From Heterotrichella gracilis (Eukaryota; Sar; Xanthophyceae; Tribonematales; Xanthonemataceae): DNA of 64,000 nucleotides. Each line of letters begins with the position of its first letter. The stretch's first letter is position 1. The stretch covers positions 32,334 through 96,333 of the forward strand of contig JAULBX010014203.1 in assembly GCA_032358255.1 (NCBI GenBank). The letters are read 5' to 3'. The notes under the pieces were generated by a model. That model worked only from the letters and a program-made list of their open reading frames with translations, was not told where the DNA came from and ran no database searches. A program made the translations under genes and the position numbers. Positions 24,201-36,480 of this stretch are shown one piece after another.

Positions 24201-26758
24201 CCTGGCGCCGTCACCGCCGCGCGCCGCCGCGCCGCCTGACAGCGCCACCACATCCTCGCTCGGCAGCCCGCCCGCGGTCCCCGCCCTGCTGCCCAATGGG
24301 ACGCGGCATGGCACCACCGCCGCCACACCCGACACGCCCGCGCCCTCACCGCCGCACCCCGGGGCGCAGCCGCCGTCGCCGCAGTTCTACGGCGGCATCC
24401 GACCGGGGCTGCCCACCAACGGCAGCGGGGGTGCCCTCTCCCAAATGGGGTTGTCCCAACCGCACCTCCAGCACCAGGCATCCAACCTGAGTGCGTGGAG
24501 CCAGGCCACCCCCCGCAGCGGCTACCCCTACGCGCCCTTTGCCATCACGGTGGACGTCATTGACTTTGACATGCTGCAGTTTGGCAGGCTGCTGGGGGCT
24601 GGGTCTGAGGGGGAGGTGTTTGCGGCCTGGTACCAGGTGCGGGTTGCTGCCATGGTGTGGGTTGTGCATGGCGTAGGCTGTACCATATCTGCTTTTTTCT
24701 TGTGGAGCACCTGCACCCACATGCTGCATATGCTGCCGCTGGATGCAATCCATGTGTGCTGTTGAGCCATTGCTCGACAGATGCATGATTCCCTCCTCCT
24801 CCTCTTCAGCCACTGTCCCTCACAACCTCCATGTCTTCCCGCTGCAGGAGTCGCCTGTTGCCGTCAAGAAGTTCAACAACGTGGTTGACTCCCTGCACGA
24901 GGTGCACATGCACCTCAGCGTGGGGTCGCATGATAACGTGGTTGCACTGAGGGGGCTGTGCCAGCATGGGGAGGCGATGTACCTGGTGCTGGAGTATTGC
25001 CCTAGGTAGGTGGACTTGCTCTGGGGGTCTCGTACCTCCAGCTACCTCATACCTATGTGCATCTGCTGGAGTATTGACCTGCAAGGGGCAGAGAGGGCTG
25101 GAGTGTTGCCTTAGTTGAGGGTTGTGGGGGTCCATAAGTGCTAGGTTTGGCCTGCGCAATGTACAGAAGTGGATGCTAATCAGTCTCATCCTTGGGTCAG
25201 GGAGTACCATTTCAACTTGGGCCATGCATTTCAGGGCTGCCGGATTGTTTGCTACAGCATGTATGCTGTATGGAAGAAGTATCGGAGCACCTTGCTGATC
25301 GATCATGCTGTCTAGCTGCTGGGGTTGGTGGCTGCCCACCTCATGCAAGCCCTTTTGCTGCTGGTGGACCATCCCATATGCTACCTCAATGCCCATTGCA
25401 ACCTCATACCACAGCTACCCACATGTACCCAATCGTGCTCCCTGCACCCACCTTGACCTCCATCAAACCCCATTTCCCGGCCCACTTCCCTGAATAATAT
25501 CTATCAACATCCACTTTCATGCCGTTCTCCAGGGGCACCCTGGACGTGATGCTCCACCACACCGCCCCTTCCAAATGGGACCCCAACCGCCTGCTACCCA
25601 TAGTGCGCAGCATAGCGCGCGGCATGCACCACCTGCACTCGCGCAAGCCCCCCATCATGCACCGCGACATCAAGCCCTCCAACATCTTCATTTCGCACGG
25701 GCTCATGATGAAGATTGGGGACTTTGGCATGTCGAGGTTTGTGGGGATGACGGAGGCAGCCATTTCTGGTGACGAGCCAGGTGCGCACCTGTACTACGAT
25801 AATTTCACTAGATTTACAATTTGAAATTCATTGCTGTCATATGTTATACCCTATATAATACAATGCCCCACATCACTTTGGAAATACCACCCCCCTACTC
25901 CACACTCCAAACTGTGCCATTAACGTCCGCCCTTGTTGCCCAACCCTGCTATTGGTGCAGACCCCCACATCTCAGCACATCGCATCAATTCCCTCCCCTT
26001 GTTGCCCACCCCATCCACCCCTCCCCTTGGTCACAGACCTGCGCCGCACTCTCACCCCCGGCGTCATCGGCACTGCGCACTATGCTGCCCCTGAGCTGCT
26101 CAACGAGGAGATGCTGGAGGGCCTGCCGGACGACCCCCGCCGTGCGCTCAAGGCGGATGTCTACTCCTTTGGCGTCTCGCTGTGGGAGATACTGGAGCGG
26201 CAGCGGCCGTATGCAGGCATGGACGCCTGGCAATTACAGGTGGGACAGGGTTTGCATGTGGTTGGGAACGCGTGCGTATGGCCAATGCATGTTGCACAGG
26301 TGACGCAGGATTGCGCACGCCTGTTCTAATAGCCAAATGATCCACGAAGTTAAGGTGCTGTGGCTTATTGTCAGCAGACAAATCTAGCAGCTGCCTGCTT
26401 GCTACTGATGCAATCATTTGCGTGCACATTTACTCACCACATCATATGACGTGCTGCATGCATCTCTACTCCCCCGGAGAGCCAATGCATTGCGCCTTCA
26501 GCACCAGCGACCATCGATTGATGTTGCCCCATCACGCCGCAGGGCGCCTGGCTGATGAGCCCTGAAGATGTACGGCTGCCCCCTGTACGAGTTCCAGACA
26601 ATGCGGACGCCCACACCCGCAAAGTCTTGCGTGGGCTGGCTGATCTCACAGTGGAGTGCATGCGCTTGGACCCTGACGCACGCCCAGATTCCCGGCAAAT
26701 CATAGCACGCATAAAGGAACTCCAGCCCAGTGCTGTAGGGAGTGGGGACAAGGACTGA
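18254..26758 (+). CDS. Seven-span membrane protein fused to PH-like and kinase domains
   Basis: Exons: 18254-18412, 19096-19260, 19665-19865, 20208-20360, 20833-20978, 21236-21474, 21749-21929, 22215-22348, 22659-22835, 23005-23276, 23536-24636, 24848-25005, 25533-25780, 26037-26239 and 26543-26758, giving 1250 residues, all in phase. Residues 1-53 are soluble. Seven hydrophobic spans follow (about 70-92, 101-119, 128-150, 206-235, 246-263, 279-300, 312-337). Residues about 377-447 look PH-like (KRRFFQLSKDGSTLRWSW to EQWKAGFEQLL). Residues about 460-950 are Pro/Ser-rich and probably disordered. The kinase has glycine loop GAGSEGEV (963-970), VAVKK with Lys983, MHRDIKPSNIF (HRD 1072-1074), DFG (1092-1094) and GTAHYAAPEL, so it should be active; LMSPEDVRLPPVR suggests the TKL group. 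The membrane part has no family I can name. A membrane signalling role is inferred. Confidence 0.8.
20489..20742 (+). pseudogene. Dead duplicate of exon 4 of the 7TM-PH-kinase gene
   Basis: Intron 4 holds a diverged copy of exon 4 plus about 100 bases of its following intron (original about 20262-20462). The copy encodes DYCKRGVEKHRGLLLLANLF, then MT, a TAA stop, and ITLDLQFL before a conserved GTGCGTGGG donor. Length and frame equal the original (DYRKRDADTRRALFLRANLF...TLDLQFL), so one nonsense change kills it. Confidence 0.75.
21111..21132 (+). repeat. (ATGT)n microsatellite in intron 5 of the 7TM-PH-kinase gene
   Basis: About five tandem ATGT units, intronic. Confidence 0.85.
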
Positions 26759-28512
26759 GATCTGCAGGTCTCAGCAGCGTGAGGGGGCCATTGTGGGGAC
26801 TCTGATTGGGCACCTGGGGATAGGTTCTGTAGCTTGATGTGGTCCATTTTGTAGAATCGTGCAGTAATTGTGATCATCAAATGCATCACCATCCTCGGTT
26901 TGCTGTGAACCTCTTTTAAACAGTGAGAAAGCTTACGTTTTAGCAGGTGAAGCCTCACGTTTACATCAAGTGCTTTTGCTGATCAATTACCCCATTTTAA
27001 GCGTGCGTACAAGTACAGTGTGCTACAGATTGCATGGGCCACATTGAAATCAATCTGTCAAAAGACAAATAGACAAATGGTCCATAGTACGCAACTTGAA
27101 GTCTTCTATTTTTTATTTGAATTACACACACATCTTATGATCACCTCAAAGTTCTGCCAGTTCGGGACATGTTGCAACATCCAGTATTCAATCAACGTGC
27201 CCAATGGATGAATTCACTGCGCGTGCTACTAGCATAGTACAAAACATACGCCCGAGGCGCCTTGAGATGATCAGATGGGTACGCTCAGCAGCCATGATGA
27301 GCATCACACTCTAAAATTTCACCTAATTCTGAATCACCAAATTTTGAATTTAACTTCTCAGGCATGCCGTGTCAGAAACAAAGTTATCATAATAGCATCC
27401 TCCCAGTCAAACATCAAACTGTGCAACCATAATCTCCACACGCGCATGTGCACCTAAAATTTCCTTTCAAAGGTGGACCACGGGTACAACGGGTATCAAA
27501 ATTGCTGCAGCTTAGCCTACCGTCACAGCATTGCCAATAGTACCGTAGTGCGTAACGCCAGCCTGAGTAAATATATTGCTTATCAATTGAACGGTGTTCA
27601 ATTTACGCACCAATCCATGATCAATTGGCAAATTAGCACTGTACACAAAACATTCAGTGTGCAGGTCTTCGATGATCGCATCATGCTCAAAAAAGTTATT
27701 TTGGAAAATCCCTCAGCTATTCACACAGTTTTTTTTGACAAAATACAATGTAAATATCCATTCCTTTGAGGCTCAGAGTGAATTGTGGAGCAAGCAACAA
27801 GTCCAAAAGACAGGGCATAATGTGACTGGCATAAAGAGCCCCCCTCTTACTAAGATGATGATGCCTGTCGTACGCTGGGCTTTGGGAAGCAACCTGCCCC
27901 CTTGCATATGCACTGCGAGTGCCATGGCGGTGATACCTTAGGTGTTCCACAATATGGCAGAGATGTATGAGAGTACGTTGTAGTGAATGGAGCCACTGTG
28001 CTTGATTGCAACCTGTTCTCTTGAAGGCATCCAGAGCATGCTGAGTGGTGCGCCACTGGCAACATCATCTGCTACGAAATGTCCCGTTTCTTCCAACTGT
28101 TGTTATCCCGGCAGTGCCATAATTTTGCTTTGGACAGCACCCGCCTAATCTCCTGGCACGTTCAGGCGGAGGGCTGACCCGTCAAAGGATATCAGGGTTT
28201 CAAACTGGCAGATGTGACCAGCACCAGATGTCTCAGGTCATATTTTTAAGCTCTTGCAGCCTTGCGGCGCCTTGTGACAGGCACACCTCCCCCTACATGG
28301 CACAGGTCCATTTGAGGATGTATGTATATATTCGTGAAGGCGATAGTTCATGCACTGTTTCCGACAGTGCAGGATGGTAGCTCAAATTGATAGCGCATGC
28401 CGCAAATTATTATTTAAAACAATAATTTGCACATGGCAGGTATCAGCATTCTTCATCAGTACATAGAGAAGCAGAAATTATCACAATGCTATGGCATGAT
28501 TGAATTATTAAC
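26759..28512. other. AT-rich convergent 3' intergenic region
   Basis: About 1.75 kb between the stop of the 7TM-PH-kinase gene and the stop of the minus-strand gene at 28513. From about 26980 to 28450 it is clearly richer in A and T than the exons around it. The short open frames have no family signal or exon-like splice flanks. TGTAA at about 27748 is the first plus-strand candidate signal but is almost 1 kb away. Confidence 0.45.
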
Positions 28513-29750
28513 TCACTCACCTGCCAGAGTAGCAAATGCCATTGCTGCAAAAGCCGCTACTCCAACAGCAACTCGTGCTATGCCATGCCCCTTGTGAGGG
28601 CGGCCCTTTGCTGTAGGAATGGCAACAGCCTGTGACTTTGGAGGGGCGGTGTCTATGTACAGCTGGGAGTCTTCATCTATGATGCAAACCTGCACCTGGG
28701 ATCCCAACAGCACAAACCACAAACCACAAAATGGAAATGGGGTAGTGGGTGGGGGGTGGGGGGCAATTGTTACAGGTGCGCATGAGGTGGGTGGGTAGTG
28801 CATCTTTAGCTACCCATGCCAGGGAAACGCACAGTCCCTAAACCAAATAGTCACTTAATTATTGGACACCAACCTCTGGCATCATGCTGACTCCCTCATC
28901 CTCAGCCAGGAAGGCAGATTTGGCAAACGATGGCTTGCTGGCGTGGTCCACCATGCCCTCTTGAGCTACAGCAGCGCTGAATGCTGACACCTCGCTAGTC
29001 TCGTGGTGCAGCCCAGGGTCAGGGGTGGCTGCATACAGGCTGTCCTCATCTGGCGACAGCAGCTGCTTGGCTGAGATGGACATTGCTGCGGGCAGATCAT
29101 TGGCGAAATGCATCTCTCCCACAGCTGCGCTGCTGTTTGAGCTGCTGTTGAAGCCTGCGCGTGCATCCAAGCTGTCCTCTGTGCCCATTGGCGTGGTTGG
29201 GATGGTGAACTGATCACACTCAGCTGCTTGCGAAGTCTGGTCGATGGTATCCTCCTCAGCAGCATCTGTGGGCTCAGTGGTGATCTCTGAATTTGCGCGT
29301 GCTGGAGGGGCGGGAAGAGCAGGGAGCCCAGAGCTTGGCATGTCTGAAGACCCAGGACCGCTGAAGGCGCGCTGCAGCCCTTTCTTCATGCTCTTGACAG
29401 GCTTGTACAAGCCTTTCTTCAGGCTCTTCATGCGCAGCATCCTGCACACCGCACACCGCATCACTTGCTGACGTGCTTGGAAGGTAACCAAGGCTGTGTT
29501 GCATGAACCTCAATTCGACTTGTCACACACACAGTCACAAACATAGTCATGTAATGGAAAAGGAACCATGAAAAGGGGCGTACTTTGGCAGCTTGAAGTC
29601 TGTTGAAGGCTTGCGGTCAAGTGCAGTGCTTCCCACAACAGCAAGTGGAGTCACTTCATTACTCTCACTGCTTGGCGTGCGCTCCACAATATCTTCGTTG
29701 GACACAGTCTTGCTTGAGCGCCTCGAAAAGCTGAATGTCTTCAAACCCAT
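28513..29750 (-). CDS. Unknown protein with basic N-terminus and C-terminal membrane anchor
   Basis: Exons: 29750-29584, 29441-28874 and 28695-28513, giving 305 residues from MGLKTFSFSRRSSK. Residues about 56-80 hold a doubled basic motif (SLKKGLYKPVKSMKKGLQRA), likely an amphipathic or membrane-binding helix. A Ser/Thr/Pro/Glu-rich middle probably is disordered. Near the end lie VCIIDEDSQLYIDTAPPK and a hydrophobic span (ARVAVGVAAFAAMAFATLAG) just before the stop, so the protein may be tail-anchored, facing the cytosol. The N-terminus is uncertain: an upstream exon 30083-29898 joins in phase to an acceptor at 29760 and would add 65 residues; alternatively the ATG at 30054 has the better context, but reaches the frame only through a weak CAG|GTTCTG donor. 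I do not recognise the family. Confidence 0.55.
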
Positions 29751-30879
29751 GGCTTCAGGCTGCACAGACAGTGGCACAAGACTGTTACAGTTGACTTGGG
29801 GTGGAGAACAATGAGGGCCCAATGTCCACAAATTATCACGAAGGTAAAACCGTCACTGTGCAACCGCTACTGGCGACAAGTTCACGATCAGACGTACCCT
29901 CGAGTAACCCACAGGGACACTTGAAAACTCCTCGAGTGGTTTGTAAGGGACTGGTGGTCCACTGCAGAACCTGGTGACCCAAACGGTCTGACCTGCAGCA
30001 CAGCACACGACTTTGAAGGTAGCCTTGAAGCCGCTTGACCACCGCGGATGCCATGTTTCGGCCGGTTCAAAACTGGCCTGCATTCAGATCAAGAAACCCA
30101 TTCAGGACTTACCTCCTGGAGCAGCAAAGTCTCAGTCTTGAACCGTGAAGTGCAATTGGTGGCCAACTGATTGGGTCACTTGTCAACTTGTCAATATTAC
30201 AGGACGCAACGTACAGTTGACGAGCATCATAAAGCAACAGCAAGGTGCTCAAAAGCCGCTGCAAGTTGCATTCTTGACGTGCATTTGCAAAGTCTCGAGG
30301 TCGAGCCCGCTGCTTGCGTGCATGCAACTCGTATTGTTCTTGCAATCAAGAAGATAAGGACTCTATCCACATGCGACCACCCTGATTCCCTCTGCCCACA
30401 TGGCAAACCCTGCTCCGCAAAAAGATGTGGGAATACCCAAACTTGTCTGCAAATCTGAAGCTCCGAGGAAAGCCACGTTTGGCAGAATGAGATGAAGCTT
30501 GCATGTTACATGTACAGTACAGAGAACAGCCTAGTGAAACAGGAACTTTCTGCTCTGCAACCACTGGTTTGATCCTCCCACAAGGGTTTCTTAGGTAGCC
30601 CTCCAAGTCCTCACAGCTTGCAGCACACACAAAATCCCAGTCACTACACCTATCATGCTGTCTATTGCCACAAGGATGCTATGCCCAATGAAATTCCAGC
30701 TACAGTGCATCGCTCCGGGGCCTGAAGTGTGCCTGTTATCCCATGCATATCAAATCATGGCATGCATATCAAACACCCTCATCAGCCAAGCTGCCTGATC
30801 ACACAGCCAACATGCCAGCACATGCTGTCCAGTTCTGCCAAATTCCATCGCTCCACAAGCACATCCATCTCCACCTGGC
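29751..30879. other. Upstream region of the unknown gene and 3' flank of NAD synthetase
   Basis: Contains the possible upstream exon(s) of the unknown gene (about 29898-30083). Next to 30880 is the 3' UTR of NAD synthetase, with a minus-strand TGTAA at 30510-30506. I see no other exon I can support. Confidence 0.4.
30506..30510 (-). terminator. TGTAA poly(A) signal candidate of NAD synthetase
   Basis: Minus-strand TGTAA about 370 bases after the stop at 30882-30880. Confidence 0.4.
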
Positions 30880-33800
30880 TTAGGTCCGTGTCCCGGTGGG
30901 GGGCACATGCCCATCTGGCACAGCTGCATCCTCATCCACATGGCCTGAGTAGCCCCTGGCATCAGCCGCAACATGACCCCCGGACCCTTCAGCCAGACCT
31001 TCTGCTGCTGCCATTGCTGCGCCCTCCAGCTCCGCAGACAGCTCATCGATCTTCCTGAACTGCCACGGCCAGCGCACGTTGTACAGGAACTGCCGGTGGT
31101 CAAAGCGGTTGTCCTCAGGGGAGTAATTCTCGGCGTGGTAGGAGGGCGTCAGCACTGTGGTTTTGTGGCGGTTCATGGCGTAGAACTTGAAGAAATGCTT
31201 CACCTTCTCTGCAATCTTGTTGGGACTGTAGCGCTCCCCCCAAATGACAATGAGCTGCCGAAACATTGATACGGGCCCACATGAGGGGGCGATCTTGCGC
31301 AGCCGACCGTAGATGCTCAACTCCTGTGCCACCCAAAATTACAAATTAATTTGTGTTGTAAATAAAATACATGCGGCCCTGACCGCGTCCATGCCGGTTC
31401 GGTGATGTGCTCACCACAGGAATACCAATCACATCCACCCCAAGAAAGCCATGAGCACACAGGTGCAACAAAATACAGCAACGCACATATTATCTTGAGA
31501 CAGCGCATACGCCATGCCTCATGCCAAGGGTGTTGATATATAAACCAGAAATCCTGGTTTATATATTAAACCCCCCTGCCCATGCCCAACACACAATCCC
31601 CCGCCCTCCTCACACGCCATGCCCATGCCAAAGCACCCACAAACCCTGTCCCATACGCACCTCATACGTCATGCCCATGTCCTGTTCATCATTCTGCGGC
31701 TCCTGCCCCGGCCTCAGCGGCTCCAGCTCAGCCGTGGGTTTGGCCGCCACCACTGCTGCCAGCTCTGGGTAGCCCAAGTGCTGCGCACCCCAGTCCAGGA
31801 AGCGGTTCAGGTCAGTCTTGCTGATGCCACCTGTGGGGAGGGTGCAGGATTTGATTTGTTAGGATACCTTGGTGGTGCATGTCCCAATGGAGGCAGTGGA
31901 TCTGTTCCCATGGAACCTGGAGTGGTTCCATTCCCATGGACAGAAATCATGTTGATGATACTGACATCTGGTATACGTAAACGCTGTCACAATGTCTACA
32001 CAGGAGTGCCGCCACTTTACTCATTGATCAAGGCATTGCCACCGCTGGGGGGCTGGGGCCCAATCTCACTCTACTTCTCCATCCCGCACGCACACAACCC
32101 CGACAATCCCCTCCCTGCAATCACTCGACCACCTACCAATGGGGTTGATGTCAGCGCTGCTGCAGTCGTATTTGGTGAGGTACCCGCGCAGGCACTCATC
32201 CACGTTGGAAGCCCCCAGCACCAGTAGCCAGCCGCTGCGCCCCCGCACCCATGGCATGAGCTGGGCTAGTAGGAATGCCAGCACCATGCGCAGGCGGGCC
32301 TGGATGTTCTGTAGGGCCAGGTTCTCAGCGGGGCTGCCACCATCCACCTGGAATTAAAATGAGGGAGTTCTTAAGAATAAAAAAGGTTGAGTTTTATTAT
32401 CCGAGATGTTAAATAAAAGTGAATACATAATTACCCTAAAACATAACAGTGTGCATAAGGGGCGTGTGCATGAGGGGCAAGTGCTTTCCACAGGGATCGA
32501 TTTGAGTGCACATGACTGCACAACTGTGAACCACGCTCACCCTGAACCTGGGCGTCTTGCCAGTGATGACCACAAACAGGCGCGTCATTGCCTCCACCAC
32601 CATGTCGATGTGCACATCCAGGTGGTCGGACCCAACCTGCCCCGCCAGCACCCGCGCACGCTGCCTTGTCTCACTTGAGCTGTTGACTGTGCCCATGTAC
32701 ACAGTGGTCAGCAGGCGGTTGGCCAGCAGGGCGGGATCATCAAGCGGGGCATCAGAGGGGAGGTCGGCGATCCTGCGGTATGGGGTAGTGAAGGTGGGCG
32801 GGGAGGGTGGTAAGGTGGTAACTGATGTGCATCAGAGAGGATGCATGAGAAGGGCAGAGCGCCTCTGGGCAGAATGCTTGGCTGGTTATGCATGTTCACA
32901 CTCATCCCACCCAATCCCGCCCCTTCCCTCCTAGATGTATGCAACCACTCAACAGAAACAAAAATGTTACCTTATCTTGGCATTGGGAGCAGAATCTGAT
33001 CAAGTGCAAAAACGCATCTACTTTCCCCATCCCCCACGCCTCCAACACACCCAAGCCACCAAGCAAACCCCCATACCAGCATCCACCCTTCATGGACCAT
33101 ACCTCTTTGCCTCCGCCGCCACATGGGCATCCCCCCTCCCTGCCGCCTCACACACCATCTGGCACATGCACCCCACAATCGCAGCCACCGAGCTGCTGTC
33201 TGCGCCCCCCGAGAGGGGTAACAAAAACCCGTTGGCCCCACATCGCCGCAAATAGTCCCACATCCAGCACGCGGGGCCCCTTGCAATCTCCTCATTTGGG
33301 TCGTGGTAGCGGGGGGCGGCCAGCTTTGGGGTGGACAGGGGAGTGTGTTGGTGAATCGGCTGGCAAAGGTGGAAGTCCACCTGGATGAAGGGAACCCTAG
33401 GCAAGGGTATGGCGCATGTCAGTGGGGGTCACTGGACATGAAAGGAACCCATGGTATTAAGGTAGCCTGAAGACGTCATGAAGAACGACAATTTGGAGAT
33501 TTGAGCTTTCTTGCCAAGGAAGTGTGTAGGTAGATGCTTCAACGTTTGCCTTGTAAACCTTGATATTTTACTAGTCTCAGTGAGTCCTCAGTTTCACAGC
33601 ATACGCAATTGTTGTGGCATCGCAGGACTAGAGTTAGGGTTTAGGGTTCAGCCTCCCCCACCTGTCTGCACTGCTTGCCTGCTCCTGCAGGCTGCTGATT
33701 GCCCCCCTGTACCCCACCACCTCATCCAGATCCACAGTGGCAACAACCACCTCAACATCACTGAGGGAGAACTGGGAGCCCTGAGGGGGGGTGAGGTGCA

Positions 33801-36480
33801 GTTAGGGTTTCTGTAAACACTCCAACACCAATGAATGCTGCATTCAAAAGCAGTGTACACAAATTCATTAAATAACGATTACATGATAATGCAGGAGGTA
33901 AATGTAAGGGCCCTTTCCTTTCTGCACAGCATACAGCAGCCCTATACCAGTGACATGTTGCGCCTTCCCCTACCCAAGCAACCATACCTGAGCCACCAGT
34001 TGGCCATTGACCGCCACACATGAGCAACCATCGTAGTACAGCCTGGCCCCATCACAGCCCTGCAGGTTGGAGTACAGGTACACCCCGCCCGCCTTGCCTG
34101 TGCACAAGGGAGAGGTAGGAGTGAGTGAGAGGGGGCTCTGCCAGCGACCAGAGATAGCAGACCTCGCGGATAGAGCAGGGGCGGTTGGAGCAAACCTCAA
34201 TTATATCCTAGCCAAGCCTTGGTGAGCAAGTATCAGCTCCTAATAGTCACCTCAGTTAAGACACGACCATAGCTGGCAATAGCGGTGCCGGATAGCATAC
34301 ACATACATATGGAAAATAAGATTACTTCTTTTGATTGTGGGTACTCTGAGAGTGCACAGACTGCATGGCACATAACCCCATAATCTTTGTCCACCACCCA
34401 TGCAAAAGCCCCATGACCAGCCCCTTCGTTTTCCTGCACCCACCCGTTGCGTTGAGTATGAGGTCCAGCCGCTGGTTGAGCTTGCGCAGCTGGTGGTGCG
34501 ACCCAGAGCCGTTGCTGATGATGTCAACCCCGTTCAGGGCAAGTGCTATGTTGGATGCCAGGGGGGTGAACAGCTCCTCGCAGGTCTCACAGGCAAGGAC
34601 GGCGTCCCGGAAACACAGCGCGGCATCGCCTGTTGGTGGGGGTGGGTGCAGCGTTTTTTGGTGTAGGTGGTGCGCCACTTATGATGGCAATTCGATATGA
34701 CTCCATTGGGCTATTGGGCAACGAGCGGCGTTGCAATGCGTGCTGGAGGATGCTGCTGCACGGGTCAACAAGTTCCGTAGGGTATGCACAGGACTGCGAT
34801 TCATGACAGTCATGCATCGCAGTCCTGTGCATAATTTGGCGATTGTTGGTCTGAATCAATTCCTAATGTGATTGCATGCGGCTCAAAGTAACGATAATGC
34901 TGGGGCATGTTATTTTGGATTAGACTAGGTTACTCCATGGTCTGCCACGCACCGAATGGGCAGGTGATTTGTCCCACCATGTCCTGAATGACGCGTGGCA
35001 GGCGCACCTCCTCCACCACATGGGGGTGCTTCCAGGGGGAGAACCAGCGCATCTCCCTGACATCAGGGGGAAAATGAGAAAAATCGGTATATGGCAGGGG
35101 CAAGGGAGTTCCCGCACCAAACAGAAACCTTCCTTGTGCAACAAGATTCCTGTGCCTTTGGCAAATGTCCCAAGTGCTCACCACCTCAAAGGCCTACTGC
35201 TGGCGCACAGCAAAATATGTGCACCGCTTAAAACACAATGCACAGAGCTGCCCATGTGCATCCCCAGGTTGGTAGTACAGCCCTTGTCTACACCCACAAT
35301 GCCCCGCTGCACCCACCTGTAGTTGCCATCATTTGCCATGTGCATCTTTGGCCGAATGAGCAGCAGCTTCCCGTTGAGCATGAGTACACGGCAGTTGTAC
35401 CGCACACCTGCGCAAGGGATTGTGGTGGGGCTTAGGGGAGTGGGGGCTGGTGGAGGGTATGTGAAGTCTGTGGAACAGTCTCCATGTTGCATGGTGGTGG
35501 ATATAGCATGCTGCCATAAATGCCCTCATGCAAAAAGGTTTGCACCCACCTCTGTGCATGACAGGCATACCCACGTCCACCACGATGTCCTGCGTGTGCC
35601 CCCCGGCAAGGATAGCCTGCAACCCATCACCAAGAAGTATTTTTACAGAGAGAATGCAGCAGATAATGTTCAGGTGGGTGGCAACACAAGTGTGAGAGCA
35701 ACAACAGCTGGATTCATAGTTGAGAGTGCGCCAAGTGACACGATTATGACAAACAAGTTGCCACAGCTCCTGATCAGGTAAGGTGCGTGGAAGAGTGCAT
35801 GTACCTAGAGGATTGCGTGATGCATGGCAAAGGCGTTAGTTTGCGCACAATGCCGCACCAGGTGCCAAGGTAATGCAAGGGTTTGCTTAGGGTTCAGTAG
35901 CCTACCGCCACACACTCCCAGGAGTGCTCAGTTGTGTCGTACTCATAGAAGTGGTCCTCGCACCCGTACCCAGGTATCTCAAGCTCGGGCCCAACCTGTG
36001 AGGCACGTCAGTGGTGGTCGAGCAAAGCTATTGGCGATTGCAGCACAAGGGGTTGCATGGCACTAAGTAACGCTGGTGGGCGCGCGTTGTCCAGAGTGGA
36101 AGTTGGGGAGTATCTGATGTGCCATGTAGCAAATGTGGTGTGAAATCTGCTCAGCCGGTGTGACACTGATCTGACCCAAACATAGAATATCACACAGCCA
36201 GCTCTGGCAGCGAGTCCGTTGGGATATTGCGTGCGCCAGTTATTTACACCCGTGCACCACCTAAGGTGCCCACGCTGCCTCGCCCACACCCCACAGCTGC
36301 CACGCCAGTGCACTAGGCACAAGCATGCCGGCACACTCACCACCTGACACTCACCCTGTACTTTGCACACTTTGCCTTTGCCTCCTGTATGGACTGCACA
36401 ACCCGTTTCAGGTTGCCTTCAAAGTCCATGGCCCACTGGTTGAGGTTGCATGTGGCCAGAGTGGCCAGGCGGTGCGCCAT
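30880..36480 (-). CDS. NADSYN1: Glutamine-dependent NAD+ synthetase
   Basis: Catalyses the last step of NAD+ synthesis: nicotinate adenine dinucleotide + ATP + glutamine to NAD+. Exons: 36480-36355, 35995-35906, 35616-35550, 35407-35317, 35056-34953, 34629-34444, 34097-33988, 33780-33662, 33396-33103, 32772-32541, 32347-32137, 31830-31661 and 31323-30880, giving 675 residues, close to the human 706. The N-terminal nitrilase-type glutaminase domain has the triad Glu46 ([14 protein letters not shown]), Lys115 (LLIRPKMH) and Cys176 (ETCEELFTP). The C-terminal synthetase domain has the PP-loop [11 protein letters not shown] (about 286-295), then [60 protein letters not shown] and [11 protein letters not shown]. 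The last about 50 residues are low-complexity. No targeting signal is obvious, so the enzyme is probably cytosolic. It is divergent from the lipase gene. Confidence 0.96.
31543..31573. repeat. Inverted repeat (13-base arms) in NAD synthetase intron 12
   Basis: ATATATAAACCAG and CTGGTTTATATAT flank a loop of about five bases (AAATC). It may fold as a hairpin in RNA from either strand or mark an excised element. Confidence 0.75.
34783..34833. repeat. Perfect 18-base-pair hairpin in NAD synthetase intron 5
   Basis: Left arm 34783-34800 (TATGCACAGGACTGCGAT) is the exact reverse complement of 34816-34833. The 15-base loop contains CATGAC-A-GTCATG, itself self-complementary, so the fold can extend with a second small stem. 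Confidence 0.9.

Noticed and set aside
23451-24335. 294-codon minus-strand open frame
   Set aside because: It is antisense to the Pro/Ser-rich linker of the 7TM-PH-kinase gene, where GC-rich codons leave all frames open. The plus strand has the spliced, domain-bearing frame.
29853-30083. Resemblance of an upstream frame (KATFKVVCCAAGQTVWVT) to a CBM20 starch-binding domain
   Set aside because: Only the first strand-like segment fits. The Gly and LG-W motif that should follow are missing, so I do not claim the domain.
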